Shown here: positions 27,144-36,458 of the stretch, piece after piece
How positions within the stretch are numbered: position 1 is the stretch's first letter
Layout of the letters: each line of letters opens with the position of its first letter
Assembly (NCBI RefSeq): GCF_013322225.1
Contig: NZ_JAAMFB010000005.1
Location: 62,001 to 126,000 of the forward strand
DNA from: Agrobacterium larrymoorei
GTDB taxonomy: Bacteria; Pseudomonadota; Alphaproteobacteria; Rhizobiales; Rhizobiaceae
DNA length: 64,000 bases
Reading direction: 5' to 3'
Position numbers and translations under genes: made by a program
Notes under the pieces: model-generated
What the model was told of the DNA's origin: nothing
Databases searched by the model: none
Seen by the model: only the letters and a program-made list of their open reading frames with translations

Positions 27144-27881
27144 TTAAGAGAACGAGCGGACGAGCGATCCGACCAGCAGGTTCCATCCATCGATCAGAAC
27201 GAAGAACAGAATCTTGAACGGTAATGAGATCGATGTCGGCGGCAGCATCATCATGCCCATCGCCATGGTAATCGTCGCCACGACCATATCGATGACGAGG
27301 AAGGGCAGGATGATGAGAAAGCCGATCTCGAAGCCGCGCCGGATTTCGGACAGCATGAAGGCAGGAACCAGAACGCGATATTGCGGCTGGGTGCCATTCA
27401 GCGTTTCCTGACCGCGTTCGGTCGCAAGGTCGACGAAGAGCGCCAGATCCTTTGGCCGTGTGTTGGCAATCATGAAAGTACGGAAGGGTTCTGCACCGCG
27501 CTCTACGGCCTGAGCTTCTGTAAGCTGGTTCTGGAGAAGCGGCTGTATGCCATCCTGCCATGATTTTTCGAAGGTCGGCGCCATGACATAGAACGTCATG
27601 AACAGCGCCATACTGGTGAGGATCATGTTGGATGGCGTCGTTCCAAGACCCATGCCGGATCGCAGGATCGAGAAGGCAATGATGAAGCGCGGAAAGCTCG
27701 TCACCATGATGAGGATGCCGGGCGCAATCGACAGAACCGTCAGCAGCCCGAATGTGCGGATGATCCAGCCCGCAGCAGAACCATCAAGCGGCAGATTAAG
27801 CAAATCCGCCGGTGATTGTTGAGCGAAGGCAAGCCCCGGTGTGAGGGCAAAGAACACCAGATAGGAAAGTTTACGAATCAT
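27144..27881 (-). CDS. fliP: Flagellar export gate protein FliP
   Basis: 245 residues. Cleavable signal peptide (about 1-20, ending LAFAQQ), then four membrane helices. Motifs LLTVLSIAPGILIMVTSFPRFIIAFSILR and FMLSEIRRGFEIGFLIILPFLVIDMVVATITMAMGMMMLPP are diagnostic. Core of the FliPQR gate, with FliQ at 12355 and FliR at 23911 encoded in separate operons here. Last gene of the flgB...fliP operon; ATGA overlap with fliL. Confidence 0.97.
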   Translation of the reverse strand: MIRKLSYLVFFALTPGLAFAQQSPADLLNLPLDGSAAGWIIRTFGLLTVLSIAPGILIMVTSFPRFIIAFSILRSGMGLGTTPSNMILTSMALFMTFYVMAPTFEKSWQDGIQPLLQNQLTEAQAVERGAEPFRTFMIANTRPKDLALFVDLATERGQETLNGTQPQYRVLVPAFMLSEIRRGFEIGFLIILPFLVIDMVVATITMAMGMMMLPPTSISLPFKILFFVLIDGWNLLVGSLVRSFS

Positions 27882-28495
27882 TCGATCACAAAGGTTCTGA
27901 ACAGAACCTTGGATACGCGCCCTTTTGATCTGAGGTCAACGATTTCTCTCAGGTCATCCCTAAGATATTGAAAGCCACGCGGCCCCTGCACCTGTTGCAG
28001 GGAAACGGTTCGCAGGTAACCCAGTATTTCCTGGTGCAATTCCTGCGCGATTGCGTCGTCGCCCGGGCCGGAAAATTGCAGTGCGAGTTCAAGCCTTATC
28101 CAGCTGTCCGTCGGATATCCGAGGTTCGTGACAATGGGCGGAAGGGTTATGAGGCTGGCTGCCGCTGCACCTGCCGCGCCATGTTCGCCACCGGCCGGTG
28201 CTGCACCGTGTTCGCCAGCGGCTGGTTCTGCCGCAGGCTCGGCCGCGGGGGCCTGCTCGGCAGGCGCAGCCGTAACCGCAGGTGCTGGAACAAGCAGTGT
28301 CTTGCCGACGAACCATCCGCCGCCGAGCCCGAGAAGCGACAGCACCGCGACGATGCCGATGGTCGCAATCGGCGACTGCTTCTTCTGAACCGGTGGATCG
28401 ATCGCCGTCAAATTCGTTAATGCCATTTCTAGCGCCTGTAAAAGACTTGTGGTTCGGTCTCTGTTGACGAAGGGAGCGTCGCTCCCGCCGATCAT
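27878..28495 (-). CDS. fliL: Flagellar basal body protein FliL
   Basis: Single-pass inner-membrane protein that surrounds the stator. One helix (about 44-68 from the first ATG, IATIGIVAVLSLLGLGGGWFVGK), an Ala/Pro/Glu/His-rich low-complexity linker, then the FliL periplasmic domain ending in LRSKGRVSKVLFRTFVIE. The first ATG (28495) overlaps the flgH stop as ATGA, the pattern used through this operon; the ATG at 28426 would give a more usual 182-residue protein beginning MALTNLTAIDPP. Either start is possible. Confidence 0.9.
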   Translation of the reverse strand: MIGGSDAPFVNRDRTTSLLQALEMALTNLTAIDPPVQKKQSPIATIGIVAVLSLLGLGGGWFVGKTLLVPAPAVTAAPAEQAPAAEPAAEPAAGEHGAAPAGGEHGAAGAAAASLITLPPIVTNLGYPTDSWIRLELALQFSGPGDDAIAQELHQEILGYLRTVSLQQVQGPRGFQYLRDDLREIVDLRSKGRVSKVLFRTFVIE

Positions 28496-29220
28496 CAGAT
28501 CGGGGAGAACAGGTCCACGACCTGCTGGCCAACAGGTGGCTGCTGAACTTCCATCAGACGGCCGCGACCGCCATAGGAGATGCGTGCTTCGGCAATCTTG
28601 TCGTAGGAGATCGTGTTTTCGGAATTCACGTCCTGCGGACGCGCGATACCTGCGACGTTCAGAATACGGATCTCATGGTTGACGCGCACTTCCTGCGAGC
28701 CGGAAATCAGGAGATTTCCGTTTTCGAGAATACCTGTCACGACGGCTGCCACCAGAAGCGTCAGGCGTTCGGATCGGTTGATCGAGCCTTTGCCGTTGGC
28801 TTCACTGGTGTTGTCGAAGGTGAGCGACGAGTCGGCCCTGGGCTTCCAACCGAGGATCTGAGCGTCCGCGGTCCATGACGTGTCGCGGTTGTTTTCGCGC
28901 TTGCGATCCGTCTGGTTGTCGAACGAAGCCCGGTCGTTGATCTGAATGTTGACCGTCAGGATATCGCCGATATTGAGCGCACGGGCGTCTTTGAAAAGTG
29001 CAGCCTTGCTGTCGCTCCACAACGAATATCCGCTGGCGGTGCGCAGCGGCTGTTTCGGATAGGACGACAGTTGCGGCGCCTGGCTGAACTGGAGCCCGCT
29101 GCCGATGGGGCTCATTGCCGGTGCATTGCCGATTTCCTTGAGGGTCTGGCTTTCCGTCACACTCTTGCAGCCCGTCAGGATGCTGGAGGCGGCAAGAAGG
29201 AGAATGAGCGCTTTGTTCAT
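28495..29220 (-). CDS. flgH: Flagellar L-ring protein FlgH
   Basis: 241-residue outer-membrane lipoprotein forming the L ring. Signal MNKALILLLAASSILTGC with lipobox ILTGC (Cys18). Family segments SLWSDSKAALFKDARALNIGDILTVNIQINDRASF and VRVNHEIRILNVAGIARPQDVNSENTISYDKIAEARISYGGRG are present. Overlaps motE and fliL by 4 nt each. Confidence 0.96.
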   Translation of the reverse strand: MNKALILLLAASSILTGCKSVTESQTLKEIGNAPAMSPIGSGLQFSQAPQLSSYPKQPLRTASGYSLWSDSKAALFKDARALNIGDILTVNIQINDRASFDNQTDRKRENNRDTSWTADAQILGWKPRADSSLTFDNTSEANGKGSINRSERLTLLVAAVVTGILENGNLLISGSQEVRVNHEIRILNVAGIARPQDVNSENTISYDKIAEARISYGGRGRLMEVQQPPVGQQVVDLFSPI

Positions 29221-29747
29221 GACGGATCTCTTGATGTGGTTCTATCGGTCGCGCTGGACATGATCGAGGCGACGAGGGCGGCCTTCTTGGCGTCCATCTC
29301 GCTGAGGATCAGGGCCGACTGGCGCGGGGGCAGCTTCATGATGATCGCAGCGGCGATACCGGCGTTGATTTCTTCCAGCTGCGGTGCGGCGGCATCGGGC
29401 TTCATGGCCTTGTAAACGTCGACGAGGTTGGCTTCCGCCTGCTGAAGAAAGTCATTGCGACGTTTCAGCCAGTCTTCGTATTCCGCCTTGCGCGCTTCCA
29501 TCACCGTAATACGGTCATTGACGTCCTGCTGGAGCTTTTCGAGATCCTGCTTCTGCATCAGGTAACGCTGGTCACGCGCCTGATCGACGATGTTCGTGCA
29601 ATATTGCTGGATTTCCTGACCGCTGGTGTCGCCGGAGGTGACGCGAAGCTGTTCCTGCGCGCGGGCGGAGGGCAGGGCGGCAGCCATGAGGAAGAGTGCG
29701 GCCAGCGTGCGGCGCGGGGTGAAGAGTTCAAGTGCTTTTGCTATCAT
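29217..29747 (-). CDS. motE: Motility chaperone MotE
   Basis: 176 residues with a signal peptide (about 1-30, ending SARAQEQ) and a coiled coil (LMQKQDLEKLQQDVNDRITVMEARKAEYEDWLKRRNDFL), then a MgtE_N-like C-terminal helix bundle (EEINAGIAAAIIMKLPPRQSALILSEMDAKKAALV). In S. meliloti MotE is a periplasmic chaperone that stabilises MotC. Flanked by flgI and flgH with 4-nt overlaps. Confidence 0.9.
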   Translation of the reverse strand: MIAKALELFTPRRTLAALFLMAAALPSARAQEQLRVTSGDTSGQEIQQYCTNIVDQARDQRYLMQKQDLEKLQQDVNDRITVMEARKAEYEDWLKRRNDFLQQAEANLVDVYKAMKPDAAAPQLEEINAGIAAAIIMKLPPRQSALILSEMDAKKAALVASIMSSATDRTTSRDPS

Positions 29748-30868
29748 TGCAATACCAACTCCGCTTGCAGGGCGCCTGCCGACTTGATGCCTTGCAGGAT
29801 GGAGATGATGCCATCCGGCTTGACGCCGATGTTGTTCAGCCCGGCAACCAGCGAACGAAGGTTCGGTCCTTCGAGGATCGCAACCGGCCCGCCGCTATCC
29901 TGCGCCATGATATCCGTCTGTGGCTGGACTGCCGTTTGCCCACGGGAGAAGGGTGCGGGCTGGATGACCTGCGGCGTTTCGGTGACTTGAACCGTTAACG
30001 TGCCATAGCTGACCGCCACCTGGGAAATCCGCACATCCGCGCCGATCACGATGGTGCCGGTACGCTCGTTGATAACGACCTTGGCGGGCGTATCGGTTTC
30101 GACGGCAAGGTTTTCGATGCTGGCCATCAGCCGTGTCAGGTCAGCGGTTCTGGGCTTCTGGATGAAGATCACCTGCGAGTCCCGTGCATCGGCGATCGGT
30201 TCACCGAAGGAGGTACGGGCAAAGCCGTTGATCGCATCGGCAACACGGGTGGCTGTCGAGAAATCGGGATTGCGCAGTTGCAGAACGAGGTTGACCGAAT
30301 CCTTGAACTGCGAAGGCAGCTCGCGTTCGATGATCGCGCCGCTCGGAACCCGCCCGGATGTGGTGACGCCCTGCGTCAACTGGGCTGCCTGTCCCTCGGC
30401 ATTGAAGCCGGAAACGATGACGGAGCCCTGTGCGACGGCGTAAATTTGCCCATCGGCACCGGACATCGAGGTCATGATCAGCGTGCCACCGCGCAAGGAG
30501 GAAGCGTCGCCCAGCGAACTCACGTTTACATCCAGCCTGCTGCCGGGGCTTGCGAATGGAGGAAGGTTTGCCGTGACCATGACCGCTGCCACGTTATTGG
30601 CGCTGGTCTGGTTGCCCTGCATGGAAATGCCGAGGTTCTGCAACATGGCCCGCATCGACTGCTCGGTAAACGGCGAGGCGCGCATGCTATCGCCGGACCC
30701 CTGAAGACCAACGACGAGACCGTAGCCGATAAGCTGGTTTTCACGCCCCGCCTGCAAGGAAGCGATGTCCTTGATGCGTGCGCTCGATTGCGCCTGCACC
30801 GCTGGCGCTCCGGTAAACAATGTTGCGACGGTCAAGGCGGCAACGATCAGACCCTGGCGGAAACTCAT
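29744..30868 (-). CDS. flgI: Flagellar P-ring protein FlgI
   Basis: 374 residues. Signal peptide (about 1-27, ending AVQAQ). Motifs RIKDIASLQAGRENQLIGYGLVVGLQGSGDS and VVINERTGTIVIGADVRISQVAVSYGTLTVQVTETPQVIQP; C-terminal SLVAGLNNIGVKPDGIISILQGIKSAGALQAELVLQ. Forms the periplasmic bushing of the rod with help from FlgA, encoded just upstream. 4-nt overlaps on both sides. Confidence 0.97.
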   Translation of the reverse strand: MSFRQGLIVAALTVATLFTGAPAVQAQSSARIKDIASLQAGRENQLIGYGLVVGLQGSGDSMRASPFTEQSMRAMLQNLGISMQGNQTSANNVAAVMVTANLPPFASPGSRLDVNVSSLGDASSLRGGTLIMTSMSGADGQIYAVAQGSVIVSGFNAEGQAAQLTQGVTTSGRVPSGAIIERELPSQFKDSVNLVLQLRNPDFSTATRVADAINGFARTSFGEPIADARDSQVIFIQKPRTADLTRLMASIENLAVETDTPAKVVINERTGTIVIGADVRISQVAVSYGTLTVQVTETPQVIQPAPFSRGQTAVQPQTDIMAQDSGGPVAILEGPNLRSLVAGLNNIGVKPDGIISILQGIKSAGALQAELVLQ

Positions 30869-31353
30869 CTTTCAAAAACCTCCACGGTTCCGTCCTGCAT
30901 GGCGGTTCCGCTGATCGTTACGCCCGTGTCCCGATTGCGCACGCGCACCAGATCACCGGCCATCGCGTCTTCCAGCGCGGTCCCGGAGGCGGATAGTTTC
31001 ATGCCGCTCTTGCTGTAGGTGATCCGCACGTTTGCGGCGCGCTGGATGGTGAAGGGATCGCGAAGATCGCCAAGCGGGATCGTACGTCCTGCGACCAGCG
31101 TCTTCTTCGAAACCTTGCCGATAACGGCTTCCACATTATCCGCATAGCCGGGGGCGATGTTGGGATTGGTGACCGGCACTTCGGTCACCTGATTGCGGGA
31201 GATGGGTTCGCCCGGAAAAATCATGGCTGTGGGAACAACGGCGTTTCTCTGTTGGGCAACAGCCGATTGCGGCGCAATTACCGCGATAGCGACCGTCACG
31301 GCAAAGGCCATGTTGCAAATGCTGCCAAGCACGATTTTCGGGCGAAACTTCAT
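30865..31353 (-). CDS. flgA: P-ring assembly chaperone FlgA
   Basis: 162 residues with a signal peptide (about 1-34) and a single SAF/ChapFlgA domain (VPTAMIFPGEPISRNQVTEVPVTN... LVAGRTIPLGDLRDP... VRVRNRDTGVTISGTAMQDGTVEVF). Periplasmic chaperone for FlgI. The short form, without the long N-terminal part of enteric FlgA. Confidence 0.94.
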   Translation of the reverse strand: MKFRPKIVLGSICNMAFAVTVAIAVIAPQSAVAQQRNAVVPTAMIFPGEPISRNQVTEVPVTNPNIAPGYADNVEAVIGKVSKKTLVAGRTIPLGDLRDPFTIQRAANVRITYSKSGMKLSASGTALEDAMAGDLVRVRNRDTGVTISGTAMQDGTVEVFER

Positions 31354-31369
31354 GTTACCCTACCTTCGG

Positions 31370-32158
31370 TTATTTCAGGTTCTGACTGACGATCTTCGCC
31401 ATGTCGTCTGCGGTAGTGATGACCTTGGAGTTCATCTCGTAAGCGCGCTGCGCGGAGATCAGGTCGGTGATTTCCTTGACCGCATCGACGTTGGAGCTTT
31501 CCAGGTAATGCTGTTTGACGTACCCGTAACCTTCGGTCTGCGGCGTGGCGTCAACGGGAGCGCCGGACGCTTCGGTCTGCGCAAACAGGTTGTCACCGAG
31601 GGGACGCAGCCCGGCCTCGTTGGCAAAGTTGCTCATGCTCAGCTGGCCAAGCTGCGTCAGCGTATTGGCGTTGCCGATACGGGCCGCGACGTTACCATCC
31701 TGGCTGATGGTGACATCCGTCGCGTTGTTCGGGATGACGATGTTGGGCAGAACGCCATAACCGTCGATCGTCACCAGCCGTCCGGTTGCATCCTTGTTGA
31801 ACGCGCCGGCGCGAGTATACAGGACTTCGTTGTTCGGACCTTCCACGCGGAACCAGCCCTTGCCGATGATCGCGACGTCGAGATCGTTTCCGGTCTGCGT
31901 CACTTCGCCCTGAAGGTGAAGCTTGCGGACGGCGGAGGTCTGTACACCGAGGCCGATATTCGCGCCTTCCGGCACGACGGACTGGTTTGCGCGGTTCATG
32001 ACGCCCTGCGCGCGTTCCGTCTGGTACAGAAGGTCGGTAAACTCGGCACGGCCGCGTTTGAAAGCCGTTGTGTTGATGTTCGCGATGTTGTTCGCGATGA
32101 CCTCAAGGTTCGTCTGCTGGGCATCCATGCCCGTTGCTGCGATAGATAGCGCTCTCAT
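31370..32158 (-). CDS. flgG: Distal rod protein FlgG
   Basis: 262 residues, exact FlgG length. [46 protein letters not shown] and the C-terminal [45 protein letters not shown] are diagnostic. It starts 19 nt after fliE ends. Confidence 0.97.
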   Translation of the reverse strand: MRALSIAATGMDAQQTNLEVIANNIANINTTAFKRGRAEFTDLLYQTERAQGVMNRANQSVVPEGANIGLGVQTSAVRKLHLQGEVTQTGNDLDVAIIGKGWFRVEGPNNEVLYTRAGAFNKDATGRLVTIDGYGVLPNIVIPNNATDVTISQDGNVAARIGNANTLTQLGQLSMSNFANEAGLRPLGDNLFAQTEASGAPVDATPQTEGYGYVKQHYLESSNVDAVKEITDLISAQRAYEMNSKVITTADDMAKIVSQNLK

Positions 32159-32177
32159 GTCTTCACGTCCTCAAGGG

Positions 32178-32531
32178 TCAAATCTGCATTTTCACGACGT
32201 CGAGATAGGCTGACACCAGTCGGTCGCGCAGAGCGACTGCGGTCTGAAGCGTCTGGTTGGCCTGCATGACCGCATCCACCACTTCACGCGTGCTGGCCTT
32301 GCCCTCGATACCGGCGAAGGAAAGCGCTTCACTCTTCTTCAGGCTGTCGACCGCATCCTGCGCGACGCCGCCGAGAACGCTTGCGAAGCTCGGGCCGGTG
32401 ACGGCGGTTGCTGCGGTTGAGATAGCGCCGCTTGCAAGCGAATTCAGGCCACCGGAAATTTCCTTCAGGCCGTCGAGTGCGGAGTTACCGTTCAGCGACT
32501 TAACGCTGCCAAGAGGGTCGATGATCATCAC
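32178..32531 (-). CDS. fliE: Hook-basal body protein FliE
   Basis: 117 residues; [69 protein letters not shown] is the FliE domain linking the MS ring to the rod. Overlaps flgC by 4 nt; start could be either of two adjacent ATGs. Confidence 0.95.
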   Translation of the reverse strand: MMIIDPLGSVKSLNGNSALDGLKEISGGLNSLASGAISTAATAVTGPSFASVLGGVAQDAVDSLKKSEALSFAGIEGKASTREVVDAVMQANQTLQTAVALRDRLVSAYLDVVKMQI

Positions 32532-32947
32532 GTAGCCTTCAACAGGTCGATGGTTGATGTAATCAGGTCGCCGCTCTGCTTGATGACCTGGAGATTGGCG
32601 TCATAGCCGCGGTTCGATTCCCGAAGATCGGCCATTTCGATCAGCATGTTGACGTTGGGCAGCTTGACCATGCCCTTATCGTCGGCGGCCGGGCTGTCCG
32701 GGTCGTACTCCATGGTGAAATCGGACCGGTCGACCCCGAGCTTCTTCACGCCCACCAGATTGGTGCCGGTTGCCCGGTCCAGCTCTGATGCGAAAGTAAT
32801 CGTCTTGCGACGGTAGGGGTCGGCGCCGGGGGTGTCGCCTGTCGTGCGGGAGTTGGCGATGTTTTCCGAGACGATACGCAACCGCGTTGCCTGCGCTTCC
32901 ATGCCGCTGCCTGCGATCTTCAATGAAGACGCGAGAGAATCCATCAT
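32528..32947 (-). CDS. flgC: Proximal rod protein FlgC
   Basis: 139 residues; [50 protein letters not shown] and the C-terminal [35 protein letters not shown] are FlgC. Overlaps flgB and fliE by 4 nt. Confidence 0.96.
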   Translation of the reverse strand: MMDSLASSLKIAGSGMEAQATRLRIVSENIANSRTTGDTPGADPYRRKTITFASELDRATGTNLVGVKKLGVDRSDFTMEYDPDSPAADDKGMVKLPNVNMLIEMADLRESNRGYDANLQVIKQSGDLITSTIDLLKAT

Positions 32948-33333
32948 TTGCCCACCACGCTCATCATCATCTTGTGAAAGGACCCGACGAGCTGCGTGTT
33001 CAGCTCGAACTGCCGCTTGATTTCGCCGGTCTTGGCCATTTCGGTCGAAAGGCCAACCGTGTTGCCGGATTCCTGCACGCCGATTTCATCGGCAAGCTTC
33101 GCGTCCTTGATTTCGACCTTGCCGCCACCCGCCACCGCAAGCTCGAAATGAGCAGGATTGGTGCGAGCCATCTGCATTCCCACCGATTTCATTTCGGCTT
33201 CGAATGGCAGAACGTCCTTAGCGCGATATTCTGGCGTACTGGCATTGGCAATGTTGGTGGCGACGACTTCCTGACGGACAGAAAGCCACTCCGCCTGCCG
33301 GGATGCCAGTGCAAACAGCTGAATCGGCTGCAT
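32944..33333 (-). CDS. flgB: Proximal rod protein FlgB
   Basis: 129 residues; [39 protein letters not shown] is the FlgB signature. First gene of the flgB-C-fliE-flgG-A-I-motE-flgH-fliL-fliP operon. In relatives fliI and flgF lie next to flgB; they are not here. The 205 bp up to the divergent gene at 33539 must contain promoters in both directions, but I see no convincing operator. Confidence 0.95.
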   Translation of the reverse strand: MQPIQLFALASRQAEWLSVRQEVVATNIANASTPEYRAKDVLPFEAEMKSVGMQMARTNPAHFELAVAGGGKVEIKDAKLADEIGVQESGNTVGLSTEMAKTGEIKRQFELNTQLVGSFHKMMMSVVGK

Positions 33334-33538
33334 GACAGTTCTCCGTGTTTAATCTGTCCCCGGTTTAGACCGACAATCTTGCGTGGGACTTACGGAAAGG
33401 CGCTTGAGCGGAAAGCGGAAAGGCGCAAACCAGCGGGCCGAAGACACGCTTTTGTTAACTATTTGTTTGCCATGTTGCTTTAGGGTTTGGTGATATTTCG
33501 GACCAATCCAGACGTCCATACAACCTTGCGAGTTTGCG

Positions 33539-35335
33539 ATGGTTTTTGAGAAAGAAACGCTTCAGCTGCCGTCGTCCAAGAGGATTCGAGCGAAACTTCG
33601 TTCGCTTTCGCTGCGGCATAACCTGTTGTCTGCAGGCGTTATCCTCTCGCTTACGGGCGCGGGAGCGTTCCTGCCGGGCATCCTGCTGGATCAGGGACCG
33701 AAGGGGTATGTTTCGAACGCAACCATCGCCGTGTCTGCCTCGAACAGCAGTTCTTCAGAGGTCAGCCGCACGATTATGCAGGTGAGGGAAGCGGTTCTCT
33801 CCCCCATCAGCCTCGGTCTTGCCGTTTCCGATCTGCAATTGCAGGCCGAGGATGTCGGCGGCAGTCCGCAGGCAAGCCGAATGGGCTTCCTGATGGATAT
33901 GCTTTTCGAGGATGAGAGCAATAGCGGCTCACCTGTCAATCCGGCAGAAAATGCCCTGCAAAAATCCATCGGCATTTCTGCATCCGATAACAGCATCGAT
34001 GTCAGTGCTGTCGCGGCGACACCCGAGATGGCCCAACGTATCGCTGATTACGTCTCCAGCCGGATTATCAGGGAAGTCGGTATTCGCGGTCACGAACCTG
34101 GCTTGCAGGTTCTGGAGCAGGCAAGGAAGGGGCTCGACAACGCCGATGCGGCGCTGACCGGCTTCCAGATGCGGCATGGCGAAGAGACGATCTCCCGTAT
34201 CAGGAGCTTGCAGCAGAGCAGGCTTGATACGGATGCCACCATCGCCGCGCTCTCGCGGCATTCGGAAGAGCTGAAAGACGCTGTCGCCACCGTTTCCGCC
34301 ATGAAACGCGACGATATCCTGACGAAGAGCCTGCCGGCACTTGCCGCATTTGCGCCTGCGGAAGGGATGCGCCAGACCTACGACGCTGCCAAGCTGGCAC
34401 TTGCCGAGGTCAATGTCGATCATGGCCCCAAGCATCCCCGTTCGATTGCAGCCCAAGGCGCAGTCGATGCTGCACGCACAGGCATGCTCACCGCCGCCCG
34501 GCAGGGGCTCGAAGCGGTGAAGCGGGAAGACAGCACCGTTACCGCGTCGCTCGACAAGCAGTCGGCAGATCGGACCGAACTCGAAAATCAGTTGGCCGCA
34601 CTGGGCGATGCGCCTGCTGAATTGGCGCGACTGGAAGCTGCTCTTGGCAATGCCCGGCGCGATTATCTTGCAGCCAGCGAGAAGGTCGGTCCGTTTGCGC
34701 GTGCGCCCTACGTGACTGCTACCCTGCTGGAGAAAGCAGAGGCGGGAACGGCGCGTTACGATAATGCGAGCTCTGGCCTGATGGCCGCAGGGGGCGGGTT
34801 GCTTGGTTTCCTGCTTTCCCTCTTGATCCTCAGCTTCCGTCCTTCGGAGCAGATGGAGGAGGAGATTGTTCCGGACGCGGCAAACCATATTGCGGTTGGC
34901 GAAGGTGAAATCCTGCTGGAACCTGTTGTGGATGAGGCTCCCGTATTTGCCGAGCCAATCGAGATCGAACCCGGCCTGTTCGATGATCTGCAAAACGCGG
35001 ACATTGAGACGGTACATGTTGCCGAAGTCCCGGCCTTGCACGATGAGGATCGTGCAGTCTTGGACGATGATTATCAGGAAGCTGCCAACGACGTGCCGCT
35101 GGATGAGCGGGTAAGGCAGGTTCTGATGGGTAATCTCGTTCGTCCTGAGGGTGCCTCTACTGCGCCAGCGCCATTCAGACTGCCACCCTTGCTGGCTGCC
35201 GCGTTGGCCGGTGACGCCGAACATGCTGAGGCAGAAACCGATGAGCTGAAACTTCTGCGTCAGGAGCTTGCTCTTTTGAAAGAGCAGCTTCGCGAACACA
35301 GCAATGCGGAAGACGCCTTGCGGAAAAGCGCCTGA
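33539..35335 (+). CDS. Wzz/GumC-like polysaccharide co-polymerase family membrane protein
   Basis: 598 residues. Short cytoplasmic N-terminus, membrane helix about 27-49, a long periplasmic region with coiled coils (about 180-400, GLDNADAALTGFQMRHGEE... LENQLAALGDAPAELARLEAALGNARRDYLAASEKVG), and a second helix about 402-425 (GLMAAGGGLLGFLLSLLILSF). That is the two-helix plan of chain-length regulators. A 170-residue acidic cytoplasmic tail follows, ending in a coiled coil (ELKLLRQELALLKEQLREH). No Walker motifs or Tyr-rich kinase tail, and no polysaccharide genes nearby, so substrate and partners are unknown. Confidence 0.65.
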   Translation: MVFEKETLQLPSSKRIRAKLRSLSLRHNLLSAGVILSLTGAGAFLPGILLDQGPKGYVSNATIAVSASNSSSSEVSRTIMQVREAVLSPISLGLAVSDLQLQAEDVGGSPQASRMGFLMDMLFEDESNSGSPVNPAENALQKSIGISASDNSIDVSAVAATPEMAQRIADYVSSRIIREVGIRGHEPGLQVLEQARKGLDNADAALTGFQMRHGEETISRIRSLQQSRLDTDATIAALSRHSEELKDAVATVSAMKRDDILTKSLPALAAFAPAEGMRQTYDAAKLALAEVNVDHGPKHPRSIAAQGAVDAARTGMLTAARQGLEAVKREDSTVTASLDKQSADRTELENQLAALGDAPAELARLEAALGNARRDYLAASEKVGPFARAPYVTATLLEKAEAGTARYDNASSGLMAAGGGLLGFLLSLLILSFRPSEQMEEEIVPDAANHIAVGEGEILLEPVVDEAPVFAEPIEIEPGLFDDLQNADIETVHVAEVPALHDEDRAVLDDDYQEAANDVPLDERVRQVLMGNLVRPEGASTAPAPFRLPPLLAAALAGDAEHAEAETDELKLLRQELALLKEQLREHSNAEDALRKSA

Positions 35336-35555
35336 GCGTTTGATTCCCCTTGCAATCCAGAAGGCCGCGAAGCATTACGGCGTGAGGTCGTGGTGACTGT
35401 CTCGCTTATGGGAACATCGGCGACGGTCGTCCGTTGGAAAAATTGCTGCCGGACGCTTATTCTTCTTCCGTTAAGACAACAACCTGTCGCGCGGAGGCAA
35501 GGGTTCGATCGTCACCGTGACCTAGATAGTCATCGAGTTCTCAGGAGGCAGGCTT

Positions 35556-36455
35556 ATGGTGGTGATAATCGACGGCAAGGCCAAGGCGGTATCCGTTACG
35601 GATGCTGTTCGGGAAGCGTCCGAACGTCTGGAGCAACAGACAGGCACCAAGCCGGGACTTGCAGTCGTCATCGTCGGCGATGATCCGGCAAGCCACGCCT
35701 ATGTCAATTCCAAGAGCAAGATGGCCAAGCAGTGCGGTTTCAATTCCATCCAGCACACCCTGCCGGAAGACACGAAACAGGAAGACCTGGAGGCACTGGT
35801 CGCGACGCTGAACGCCGATGCCTCGATTCACGGCATTCTGGTTCAGCTTCCGCTGCCGAAACATCTCAACTCAGATGCCGTCATCCAGTTGATCCTGGCG
35901 GAAAAGGACGTGGACGGTCTGGGCGTTCTCAATGCTGGAAAGCTCGCGGTCGGAGATCTCGAAACCGGCCTTATTTCCTGCACGCCCGCCGGAGCGATGC
36001 TTCTGGTGCACAGCATCCACGGTGATGATCTTTCTGGCCTCAATGCGGTCGTGATCGGCCGCTCGAACCTTTTCGGCAAGCCGATGGGCCAACTGCTTCT
36101 CAACGCAAATGCCACCGTCACCATGGCGCATTCCCGCACCAAGGATCTGGCATCCGTTTGCAAGGCAGCGGATATTCTAGTTGCCGCCGTGGGTCGACCG
36201 CAGATGGTCAAGGCCGATTGGGTCAAGCCCGGTGCGACCGTCATCGATGTCGGCATCAACCGTATTCCTGCGCCTGAAAAGGGCGAGGGCAAGTCTAGGC
36301 TGGTGGGTGATGTGGCCTATGAAGAGGCGAGTGCGGTCGCCGCGGCCATCACGCCGGTTCCCGGCGGCGTTGGCCCCATGACGATTGCCATGCTGATGGC
36401 CAATACTGTGATCGCAGCACATCGTGCGCTGGGGCAGACCGCGCCAAAATTCTAA
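35556..36455 (+). CDS. folD: Methylenetetrahydrofolate dehydrogenase/cyclohydrolase FolD
   Basis: 299 residues, bifunctional C1-folate enzyme interconverting 5,10-methylene- and 10-formyl-THF. Signatures: [15 protein letters not shown] (catalytic Lys), [17 protein letters not shown]-like [41 protein letters not shown] and [26 protein letters not shown] precedes the ATG. Convergent with aglR, 3 nt between them. The 220-bp upstream gap shows no recognised riboswitch. Confidence 0.95.
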   Translation: MVVIIDGKAKAVSVTDAVREASERLEQQTGTKPGLAVVIVGDDPASHAYVNSKSKMAKQCGFNSIQHTLPEDTKQEDLEALVATLNADASIHGILVQLPLPKHLNSDAVIQLILAEKDVDGLGVLNAGKLAVGDLETGLISCTPAGAMLLVHSIHGDDLSGLNAVVIGRSNLFGKPMGQLLLNANATVTMAHSRTKDLASVCKAADILVAAVGRPQMVKADWVKPGATVIDVGINRIPAPEKGEGKSRLVGDVAYEEASAVAAAITPVPGGVGPMTIAMLMANTVIAAHRALGQTAPKF

Positions 36456-36458
36456 GCA

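Noticed and set aside
35336..35555. Riboswitch (folate-related) upstream of folD
   Set aside because: No conserved riboswitch core could be recognised; only a ribosome site is clear.
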